A stretch of 64,000 nucleotides of DNA. Source: Selaginella moellendorffii (taxonomy: Eukaryota; Streptophyta; Lycopodiopsida; Selaginellales; Selaginellaceae). The notes beneath the pieces were generated by a model. That model was given only the letters and a program-made list of their open reading frames with translations, had not been told where the DNA came from and did not search any database. Made by a program: the position numbers and the translations under genes. Where the stretch lies: contig NW_003314288.1 in the NCBI RefSeq assembly GCF_000143415.4, positions 270,002 through 334,001 of the forward strand, in the 5' to 3' direction. Shown piece after piece: positions 44,585-54,009 of the stretch; position 1 is the first letter of the stretch, and each line of letters opens with the position of its first letter.

Positions 44585-46794
44585 ATTAGCAATAAGTTGT
44601 TCTAGCATAGCTAGTTTTATTTTGATCGATTCTTCTTGGTTGATTTTGTATTGTTTTGCCATTCGTAGTGATGAAATGACGTACTCAAGTGGTGTCAAAG
44701 CTTCAAGGCTATAAATGAGCTTGAATGGTGTCGAATTTGTTGAAACCTTATATGTGGTTCGATATGACTATAGGGCATTGTAGATGTGATTGTCCAAGTC
44801 TTTCTGATTTATTTCACGATTTTCATGAGGACGTTTATGAGTGTCTTGTTTGTAAACTCTGCTTGACCGTTGCCTTGAGGGTAGTATGGTGTTAAAGCCT
44901 TGTGCTAGATAGTGAATTCTTGAATTAGAATCTTGATGGTTTCATTGATGAAGTGTGTTCCTTGATCAGTGACGAGTTCTCAAAGTAAGCCATATCTTGT
45001 GATGATGTTTTCGTAAATGAACTTTGTTGTGTTCTTTGTTGTAGCAATCTTTATTGGTTGAGCTTCAGCCCATTTTGTCATATAGTCTATTGCAATTAGA
45101 ATGTACTAGTTTTGCTTGGAGCTTGTCATAAGTGGACCAACAAAGTCACGTCCTCATTATTGAAAAGGTTTGAGTGGAGTTTTTGGATGAAGTTCTTGAG
45201 TTTATTTCTTTGGTGCATACTTGGTTCATTGATAAATGTCACATTTTTTACAGAACTTGGCTTAGTTGTGCCAAAGTGTTGGCCATTAAAGTTTTGCTTG
45301 TAAAATTTTTTGAGTTGTGACTTCTTCAGCAAAATGTCCTCCTACTTGTCCACAATAAGCTTCTTCAAGTAGATCTTGTGTTTCTTTTGGGTTTGCACAT
45401 CTTTATAAAATGTTGCCTCTTCTTTGTTTGCATAGTTTTCTTCCCACGACTGAATATGGTCTTGTCCTCAAGATAAATTGCTTGTGCTTGTTGGAGGTTG
45501 AATATCAACTTGGTATTATTGTTGTTGTAAGGTAGTAGTAGATGTTGTCCATCAAGGTTGGTGATATGTGGATTCAAAGGATATTGAAGTCAAGAAAGTT
45601 GTCCATGTTGTGTTTTGGTTGTTCATCAATTGTAATGTGGTTTAGGTGTTTATGTTCTCTTCCAAGCTTGTAGATGATCTCGAAGTTGTATTCTTGAAGT
45701 AGTAAGAACCATCGTACAATTCTGCCAATGAGGATTGTTTTGTTGAGAAAGTGGAGGAAGTTACCAAGTAGGTAATATCAAAACTTCTAGAGTGCATAGA
45801 TCATTGCTAGAGCTTCTTTTTCAATTGTAGTGTAGTTCATTTTAGCTGAGTTGAGTTTTCAACTTGCATAGTAGGTTGGTCAGTCTTTATGATCTTCTTG
45901 TTGTTGCAAAAGGATCACTCTGAGGGCATAGTTGGAGGCATTGACTTGGATGTTGAAGTTTTTGTTCCAATTTGGTTGAGCAAGTATTGAAGCTTGGGTG
46001 AGGGAATTCTTGAGGTTGATGAAGGCATTTTAACAATCTTGAGTCCAATTGTAAACTTGATTTTTCTTGAAGAGTTCAGCGATAGGTTTTGCAATCTTGG
46101 CGTAGTCTTTGATGAATCTTCAATGGTATCCCATTTTACCGAGGAATGATCAAAGGCTTGTCTTTGTCGATGAGGATTCCTTGTTTGGAAACTATATGTC
46201 TGAGTAGAATTCCTGATTTGACGAAGAAAATGCACTTGTCGAGGTTCAATGCGATTTTGTGGTCACGGCATTTGATGAAGTATTTCTCTAAGCATTGGAG
46301 ATGATCTTCTTTGTTGCTAAAGACACTGAAGTCATCCATAAATACTTGCATAAATTCGGTGAGGTATTCTTGAAAAGTGTCAATGATTGAAACATGAATA
46401 GTGCATTGGAGAGACTGAAAGGCATGTGAAGATAGGCGTATGCTCCCCATGGATTGATGAAAGCTGTCTTGTGTTGATCATCAGGTGCAATGTGTACTTG
46501 ATTGTGTCTACTGAAGCCGTTGAGAAAGGAGTACATTTCATATCTTGCAACTGCATCAAGAATTTCATTAGAGAATGGAATTGAAAAGGTGTCCTTTTGA
46601 GTTGTATCGTTGAGCTTCTTATATTTGACACAAATCCTAAGTTTGTTGTTCTTCTTGGGGACAATGACTAGTGGTGATAACCATTTTAGATTTTGAACTG
46701 GGAAGATGAATCTAACATTTTCGAGTTTTTCAAGCTCTTCCTTAACTTTGGTTTGTATGTTTAGATTCATTCGGTAGGCTGATTACTTTGTTGG
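44585..46794 (-). mobile_element. Ty3/gypsy element 2, RT-RNH-INT part
   Basis: RT (46770-46136, with VFMDDFSVF after a frame change near 46400), RNase H (about 46050-45690) and integrase (about 45260-44590, PYYPQGNGQAEFTN) lie in order on the minus strand. It is related to gypsy-1 throughout and ends at the same point of the integrase tail. It is cut at 46794 by the DNA transposon; its 5' part resumes at 58414. Confidence 0.83.
46786..46794 (+). repeat. Target-site duplication, left copy
   Basis: CTTTGTTGG, repeated exactly at 58405-58413. Nine bp is the usual Mutator-type duplication length. Confidence 0.85.
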
Positions 46795-46845
46795 GGGATG
46801 GTCCAAAGTTGAGTTGAGCTCATGAGTTGAGCTCAATTCAACACA
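46795..46845 (+). repeat. Left terminal inverted repeat
   Basis: Starts GGGATGGTCC and includes TTGAGCTCATGAGTTGAGCTC. It pairs imperfectly with 58334-58404, which has one additional TTGAGCTCACGAG subunit. Confidence 0.75.
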
Positions 46846-47914
46846 AGTCAACATAGTCAATAAGAAATATTACAAAGGAGATCTAAATTGAACAAATGAA
46901 GGTTCTAGCAAACTTTAAAATATTAAAATACGTAAATATCTAAGTTAAAAGTTTCTATAAGATTGAATTGTTTAAAAAAGACAAAGTTCATGAGAACCTA
47001 TCTTTTATAAAACTATATTATTTTATTATGACAACTGTTACAGCTGTCATATTTGATTTGACTACTTAATATTTTGAATACTTTTACAGCTGTAGATACT
47101 ATTCCTTCATTCAAAAGAGTTTTTAGGGTTCTTGAGAAGATGGGAAGCAAGGAAAATACAAGATCTGTGAGTAAGAGTTGTAGTGCAAAGGAATGTGAGA
47201 ATGTTAATTTTATTTCACTACCACAATCTCCATAATACACTCTTGGTCCTTATTACCCATCTGGGAATGTGGAGACCACTATCACGATTGATAAAAATGC
47301 TCCTGTTACTTCTGAAACAACAATCCAGAGCAAGAGAAATGAAGAAATGAACAGCACAGCAGAAAGCGTCAAGAAATCTACTCCATAAAACTTTCCATGA
47401 CATTTGTAATTTACATATTAATTCATATTAAAAACTCTATTGCTTGCCTATATCGCAATCCTCTCATATGATAAGACCAAGGTATATTTTGCAGTGAATC
47501 CTCATTAAAAGTTTTTGGGAATTGTTTATAAATAATGATAAAAGAAATCAAAATCTTTCGAAAGACTCAAAAGTAATATGACATCAAAGAATCAACTTTA
47601 TCTACATTTCCAAGACTAAAAGGCAATCTCACATGAGAGAATGGTAGCGTGCCAACGTGCTCTACCACTATAATGTGGTCTATATTTCCTTGCAATTTAT
47701 TTCCGTAGACATTTGGCATGTGTATATGTGTAGCAAAGTAGAATTCATCATAATGATAGAGCATGTGTATACACGATAATCTAAAATTCTAGAAGCTCTT
47801 ATGTTTACAAGAAAGCTATGATTATGAAGCCCCATTTCCAAGACTGACATTTAAAGAATCTGAGTATTGTCAGTGTCATAATAAATAAACCGCATTCCCA
47901 AGACTAAAACTTAG
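46846..47914 (+). other. Subterminal region, possible eroded ORF
   Basis: AT-rich. A frame from ATG at 47141 runs to TAA at about 47389 with one internal TAA near 47234. It is preceded by a possible splice acceptor (TTTTACAG) near 47085. It encodes a polar Ser/Thr/Lys-rich sequence with no recognised family. It may be a leftover of captured sequence. Confidence 0.25.
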
Positions 47915-47922
47915 TATATAAA
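47915..47922 (+). promoter_or_regulatory. TATA box of small zinc-finger gene A
   Basis: TATATAAA lies 77 bp before the ATG at 47992, a normal core-promoter spacing. Confidence 0.55.
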
Positions 47923-47991
47923 CTATCTAGAAAAGTTATAGTCATTGTAGGTTTTTTGTTCTCCTTGAGCTCCTTAGAAGTTTATATTGAA

Positions 47992-48543
47992 ATGGCTCAA
48001 AGGAGACCCATTGCTAATCGTACTTGGCCCCCTAGCATTTCATATCAATCTCCACCTCCATCCCCAAGTTCTACCAACATTCCACCTTCAACTCTACATA
48101 ATAATCCTTTTTCTGCTGAGGGCTATAGTGAAGCTGAATTAGAGCTCCCTATATGTGAAATTCCGGATCTTGCTACTAGAGAGGGATTGCCTTTAGCGCT
48201 TCAAGAGCAATGCCACATGTTTTTGCAAGATCTTGCTCCTGACATGGCAGGACTACTTGAAAGCACAGAACGCTATTACATTCGGTGTCCAATATGCTAC
48301 TTTTTCTTGGACAAGACAAATGGCTCTATGGGTTTACAAACTTTTCTTGAGCACTGTAAGAATTGCCCAATGACAGGTCTGGAAAATGTGCACATGTGGA
48401 TGTACAATAGATTCAAGAATGAGTTACAGACACATACCCACTATCGCTTCATGGTGAGGAACAACATCCCCTTGGGAAACACTGCATTGGCTAGTGCAAA
48501 ATATGGGGTTTTTAGGCCACCCTATAGTGAATGTAAGATCTAG
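47992..48543 (+). CDS. Transposon zinc-finger protein A
   Basis: 183 codons from ATG at 47992 (MAQRRPIANRTWPPS) to TAG at 48541. A Pro/Ser-rich N terminus leads to YIRCPICYFFLDK and FLEHCKNC, a C-x2-C-x(n)-H-x2-C zinc finger. A helix follows: MWMYNRFKNELQTHTHYRFM. The same plan, CPIC finger then (F/Y)..(F/V)K.E(L/M).TH..Y, occurs in gene B at the other end of the element. AATAAA at 48592 could end the transcript. Alternatively, GTAAGA at 48533 could open an intron leading to 48618-48732, where another YKMLKEEMATHKRYKVMV helix is coded; the phase of that join does not fit cleanly. Role unknown; DNA-end binding is a guess. Confidence 0.65.
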   Translation: MAQRRPIANRTWPPSISYQSPPPSPSSTNIPPSTLHNNPFSAEGYSEAELELPICEIPDLATREGLPLALQEQCHMFLQDLAPDMAGLLESTERYYIRCPICYFFLDKTNGSMGLQTFLEHCKNCPMTGLENVHMWMYNRFKNELQTHTHYRFMVRNNIPLGNTALASAKYGVFRPPYSECKI

Positions 48544-48591
48544 AATTACTTTACTATACTATAGTATTGTCACTATTAAAAGAAAAAATAT

Positions 48592-48597
48592 AATAAA
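48592..48597 (+). terminator. Poly(A) signal after gene A
   Basis: AATAAA about 50 nt beyond the stop codon of zinc-finger gene A. Confidence 0.4.
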
Positions 48598-48968
48598 ATG
48601 ATATTAGTTGTAGGTAACATACCTTGTTCTAGAAGGTGCTATCATATCACATACAATTGTTTACAAAATGTTGAAGGAGGAGATGGCAACACACAAACGC
48701 TACAAAGTGATGGTGACAGGTGAGAATGATAATCTATAATTATGGTATCTTACACTGACACTGACATCTGACAATTTTACTGACATCTGACACTTTCACT
48801 GACATCTAACATATAACAAGCTTTCCATTTTATGTAAGGATGCAATTAACTTTCTTCTGCCTCATCATCAACATAATGATTTCTTTTATACTTCCTCCTA
48901 TAGTGGTATTATGGGGAAGATTCACCTTGCATATGTTGAGCCATGGCTTCTACATAGTCAGGGAGACT

Positions 48969-51900
48969 TCAAAAGCCTCCAATTCTAGAAACTCCAGGTG
49001 ATTGTGATCTATAAAATAGAATGAAATATATATTGAAATTTTAATAAAACATAATTTACCTCCTTGAGGTTGAAGGCAACTCACGAAATCCTCTGAGCCG
49101 GCATTTGAAGAAATGATGTTCTTCAATAGCAAACACCGACCTACCAGAGTCACGTGCTGCCTCCACCATAGAACCACTACCTGCTGTGCAATCAATCACA
49201 ATACCATCTGGTGGGCAATAGAGCTCAAGCAAGACTTGCATTGCTGATGGAGTTCGGAATTGGTACCCTGGAAACGTGTTGCGGATCTGCTCATCCACAA
49301 GGTTGGGTATGATGTTAGTGGAACTGTCGTACCCAGGCAAAACACGTGCTGCACGTTCACTATCACGAAACCCATCATGTGTGTTTCTGCAGAAGGCATG
49401 ATAGGTCTACATCATAACCTGGAAAATAAAAATGTTTAGAAATTAGATAAAAATATAAAATACATACTTACCTTTTCAGGCTTCCCTTGGACGCCCCTCG
49501 TATCAACGCCAATAGGATCCATAATGCACCCGGAAGAGAATGACTTGAAATGAACTTCTGCTGCACATGTCATAAGCTCATACATCCAGTTGGGGTCGTT
49601 CGGTAGGATGAAGACGACATGGCCAGCTTCAAGCATAAGTGCTTCGGACAATAGGAATGCATCGCGCAAGTGGTCAGGTGTGAGAAAGTTCCAATCCTCA
49701 ACTTTCCCATCGATATCTGAAAGACCATCTGGAAAGTCGAAGAGAATGAAGTCCGCAACTGGGAGCACGGGCCTCTGTATCTTTCGGCACCAACGGTTGA
49801 ACTGGCGGCGTATATCCATGTTGATGTCATCTTCCGTGAAAGATGTCAATAATCTACTGTAAGAGCCAATGAAGATACCCACAATGACTCGTTGTGTTAT
49901 TGGGGACACAGGACGGACCTATAAAAGAGCCAAGTGAATGAAAAAAGTAATAAATAGTATGATACCGTCATATGGCGTGTTGTCGATGAGAGTTCCTCCA
50001 ACTCCTCTTCACAAGCATCTCGTCGAGCTGGAATGAAATTACTACCAACAGTCATTGCTGCAAAAAACATGTATTACCACCTTTAGTTTGTAAAATTCAC
50101 TTTTGCTTACCTCGAGGTTGACGTGATATTCGGTGAATCACTTGATCATTGTTATTTACTGGTAAAACCTGATCCAGATCTTGGTTGTTTGATGGTTGAA
50201 TTGGAGCCTGTTCCTGACTGTCTGGTGGTGGAACATGAACTTGATCTGGAGCTTCCTCATCCTCGTCTCCATCGTCACTTGCATTGCCATCGTTGTTAGC
50301 ATTGATAATTTCCTCGCGATCTAGTGTAGAGGTCTCCTTCCCTAGGAGCTCCAACTCCCAAGGGCATTCTATCTTCCGTGCCTTTGGAACTCTCGCAAAC
50401 ATTGTTGGATACATTCCTCCATCTCTTACACCCTTTGCAACAAGTCGAGTGCAAACTGGTGCCTCAAATGGCATGCCTCTATATCGAAGATACCTGTAAA
50501 CAATATATATTAAAAAACAGTCTTAGAAATCATATTATACCTATAAGCTGCACGTCGCATGAAATAAGGTTGACCATGTTGGCAATCATAAGTTGTTGTG
50601 CTTGTAGACTTCTCTGGCAGCCACCCCTCTTCGATCCCTTCCAATGACGTGTTGATGTAGGTGTCGAAAGACATGAATGTGCCATCTGGATCGTCACCAA
50701 TGTGTAGTGCCAAGAACTTCTCACCTTCACTTATAGTTTGCGTGATGTAGACAGCCCTTCTCATCATGTTCTCAAATAGTTCTGGCAGTCCTTTCTCTCT
50801 GTTCATCAAGCAGACATTGAGGAACTCCAGAGTCTCTATCTGTTGCTTATATGGAAGCTTCGATTTTGCGATATTGTAAATCATGTCATCTGGAGTTTTG
50901 TTCACTGCAAAAGTAACATATGCATAATTAAGAAAAATGAAGTGTGATAAAAAACTTACATTCATGAGAAGAAATTTCGGCTATAGTCTCTAGCCACTCC
51001 TTCGGCCTGCGATTGTCTGCAATGCATACTAGTTTCTTCAACTTTGAGGACTTTGCATGCTGAATTTTGTGCTCAATTTGTACAAACTCAGCTGAGAGCT
51101 CTTCCCGACTCTTCTCCGGATATGCAAGTTCGTAAGCATCCTGCTTGACCTTCACCAAAGGCTAAAAACAAAAATAATTAAAAGAGGCTTTTATAAAATA
51201 AAAGGGAAAGACATACCTTACACCACACAGCGAGCATAAAACTGATTGGGTTGTTGAACCAAGTTGTACCGTCATTTCGAGTGCGTGAGTGCCGAACAAG
51301 TGTTGCGAGATCATCACCATAATGTTGGCGGATGTCATCCTCACTCAAGTCTGCCAAAAATCGAAGTTGCTCGATGTCATGGACAAGATTTTGTTTTTGA
51401 ACAGCGAATTGCCCAAGCCTACATTTAAACACAACAAAACAAGTTAAAGTGGAGTTAGAGGTAAAATTATAAAACTTACACATTGATCTTTTGGCAGGCC
51501 AAGATAAGTCTGTTGACATCCAAAGGTCCCCTCGCGTAGACATGGCCGACTGGAACGTTGATATGGTAGACAGGATCATCGCGAAAATGATCGTCGATAC
51601 ACTTCATCCAAGCTCCATATCGGTGGTTACCGTCAATAATTTGGAACATTGTCCCCGCAAGCTGTCGAGTCTCAGGATGTCTGATAAGCATGTCATCAAA
51701 TTCTAGGGACTTCCTCCTCCAAATAGGATCCCAGCTATTCACAATCTCGGGTGTGATAGTAATGATCTCCGTTGTTCCTGGCTTGCAAAAAGAGACTAGA
51801 AACATACCGATATTTGTTGCAAGGCCATTCTGTTTGAACAAGCTGTATATATCCGGGTTGACATACTTGGATGCTGTGCGGACAAGGTTCGTCTGCTGCA

Positions 51901-52477
51901 AACGGCAAAGGGGGATTTCTCTAATCAAGTCACAAGGGCCTGGCCACTTGAGCACCTCAAGTGTTTGGTGAACTGCTTTTTCCCTTGTCCGCATAACAGT
52001 CTCTTGGAAGCGCTTGTCCACCACGTTGTCAGGAAGGTCTGCAACTCTTTCAGCTCCAGGCTGTTCCTCAGGTTCCCTATCGTGAACACCACTAGATTGC
52101 CCAACTTCAGGGATTTGCGTTGGTGGTGGTGGCGGTGGTGGCGGGGGCAGAGGCAATAGTGGCAGTGGTGGTGGCAATGGTGGTGGTGGCGGTGGCGGCG
52201 GGGGCAGAGGCAATAGTGGTAGTGGTGGTGGCAATGGTGGTGGTGGCGGTGGCGATGGAGGTGGTGGAGGTGGTGATGGAGGTGGTGGAGGTGGCGATGG
52301 CGGTGGTGGAGGTGGTGATGGTGGAGGTGATGGTGGTGGAGGTGGTGAATCTCTATCTAAATGTGTCTCTGTTGTGCCAATGGACATGTCGATTGTGATG
52401 TCGTCGTCAGTACCAAATTGAACTTCTCGTGTCTTCTTGGCTCCAACAACCTTTTTCTGTGTTACAATTTTCCTTTT
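48969..52477 (-). CDS. ParB-like / DNA methylase fusion protein of the transposon (5' exon missing)
   Basis: Nine exons on the minus strand: 52477-51480, 51418-51217, 51161-50960, 50904-50541, 50493-50111, 50057-49966, 49918-49472, 49406-49060 and 49008-48969. All introns are short GT-AG and every phase matches, giving 1024 codons plus TGA. Residues about 45-117 are almost pure proline. A ParB-like domain follows with IIDGNHRYGAW at about 280. An acidic linker lies near 650-700. The C-terminal methylase domain shows FDFPDG (about 807, in place of DPPY) and RTPSAM...VIDCTAGSGSMVEAARDSGR (SAM-binding motif I, about 967). The order IV then I is that of beta-class amino-methylases of phages and bacteria. 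The acceptor at 52478 shows that an upstream exon exists, possibly in the gap. Predicted role: nuclear DNA modification of N6-A or N4-C; the altered motif IV leaves activity open. Confidence 0.82.
52113..52346. repeat. Poly-proline-coding GGTGGTGGC repeat
   Basis: A long run of GGTGGTGGC/GGTGGTGAT words encodes about 70 residues of proline with Ser and Leu on the minus strand. It is prone to length change. Confidence 0.85.
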
Positions 52478-52571
52478 CTGCAAGAGAAAAAGTTTTGTTA
52501 GTCAAACTAAATAAAGATAATGAGAAATTCAAACAGTCAAAGAGAAAAAAAAAATCAAGTGGGCCTAGACT

Positions 52572-52799
52572 CCACCTCGGGCACTTTGGTTGCCCAGGGG
52601 GCCGAGGTTATTTGAATAACCTCGGGCCCTCCGAGCCCTAAAGTGCCCGAGGTGGCCCCCCGGAGCTCGACCTCGGGCACTTTTGCTCGCCGAGGGGCCG
52701 AGGTTATTTGAATAACCTCGGCCCCTCGGCAAGCAAAACTGCCCGAGGTGGCCCGCCCGAGCTCGACCTCGGGCAGTTTTCTCGCAATCAAGAAAAAAA
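52572..52799. repeat. Tandem array of 96-bp palindromic units
   Basis: Units start at about 52575, 52671 and 52767 (96-bp period). Each unit reads CCTCGGGCA...CCGAGGTTATT, then TG, then AATAACCTCGG...TGCCCGAGG, so it can fold into a hairpin with arms of about 38-40 bp. The second unit (52671-52748) is nearly perfect. The third runs into the assembly gap. The array lies upstream of the ParB-methylase coding exons, within or beside its first intron. Confidence 0.85.
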
Positions 52800-52932
52800 N
52801 NNNNNNNNNNNNNNNNNNNNNNNNNNNNNNNNNNNNNNNNNNNNNNNNNNNNNNNNNNNNNNNNNNNNNNNNNNNNNNNNNNNNNNNNNNNNNNNNNNNN
52901 NNNNNNNNNNNNNNNNNNNNNNNNNNNNNNNN
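52800..52932. other. Assembly gap (133 N)
   Basis: Undetermined bases between the palindrome array and the minisatellite; probably more of one or both. Confidence 1.
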
Positions 52933-53112
52933 CCTGCTTGCGCGCTCAATCTCTCCTGCTCGCGCGCTCAATCTCTCCCGCTCGCGCGCTCAATCTCTCG
53001 ATCTCTTGCACGCTCAATCTCTCGATCTCTTGCACGCTCAATCGCTCGATCTCCTTCGCGCTCAATCCCTCGATCTCCTTCGCGCTCAATCTCTCGATCT
53101 CTCACGCGCTCC
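52933..53112. repeat. 22-24-bp minisatellite
   Basis: About eight units of the type CTCGCGCGCTCAATCTCTC with variants (CTTGCACGCTCAATCTCTCGAT). Reading frames through it give Ser/Arg repeats that are an artefact of the repeat. Confidence 0.85.
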
Positions 53113-53149
53113 ACTCACGATGCAAACAGTAACCTAATCTTGGTGGCTA

Positions 53150-53200
53150 CCCTAACTCTAATCCTGACGGCTGCCCTAACCCTAACCAATCTCTAATCCT
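53150..53200. repeat. Telomere-like short repeats
   Basis: CCCTAACTCTAATCC and CCCTAACCCTAACC occur together, in the interval between the divergent methylase and transposase genes. Confidence 0.6.
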
Positions 53201-54009
53201 GGCCGTTCATTCCGAATAACCTAAATCTCAACCATCACAATATCTTTGATCTTATTTTATCTTATCATTATTATTATATGTAAATTATGCTTCTTTATTT
53301 TGTATATTTTAATGATGGTATAACTAGCACCTATCAACATTTCTGTTATTAGAGATATGATATTATATTTTACAAATTATCTAGAAAGGATGCATTCTCA
53401 TCACTATTTTGTACATATTTTGGAATCGTTACAAGAACTTCAAAGAGTATAAATAAGGCACGTTAAAATATGTTGTACTATATCCATCTATGAATGGATG
53501 AATCCTCATCCAGAAATTTATTTTGTACTGTATTAGATCCTAGACAATAGGCACGTGCTTTAAATGTCATTGAGCAGTGTTCACAATTATGGATAAAACT
53601 TGAGTTGTACTACGAATCAAATCTGTTATTGAAGAATAAGATTTGACAAGATTTATTATCATCTACCACTCAAAATTTGACAACTTGACATATCACATGT
53701 GCTGATAGTTAGATTGGATTTCTTGGTTTGACACGTTATAGCTGAATGTCATTACTGGTATCATTATTAACTATCAAACTTCACGTGCTGAAAATCTTTC
53801 CTTGGATCTATGTGTATACATGCATCAGACATCATAATAGATGACAGTAATATTAATACTGTCACACTTACACATGTTAAATTTGCTATAGAATTTAAAT
53901 TTATTTTGTACGTTGTCTTCTTATTACTCTATTTAAATTTCAATTATGTTTCACTATAGATTTTTACAAGTAGCATAAAAAGAGAGAACTCCAAAACCTA
54001 TTGAGAAGG
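53201..54009 (+). promoter_or_regulatory. Transposase upstream region
   Basis: About 800 bp of AT-rich DNA without a supported gene. TATTTAAAT near 53939 and GCATAAAAAG near 53974 are TATA-like. The promoter is presumably here; exact elements are uncertain. Confidence 0.35.

Noticed and set aside
52120-52398. Plus-strand Val/Ala-rich frame
   Set aside because: Antisense of the poly-proline tract of the ParB-methylase.
52555-53196. Long frames with Ser/Arg-Leu repeats around the second gap
   Set aside because: Produced by the palindromes, the N run and the minisatellite; no conserved domain.
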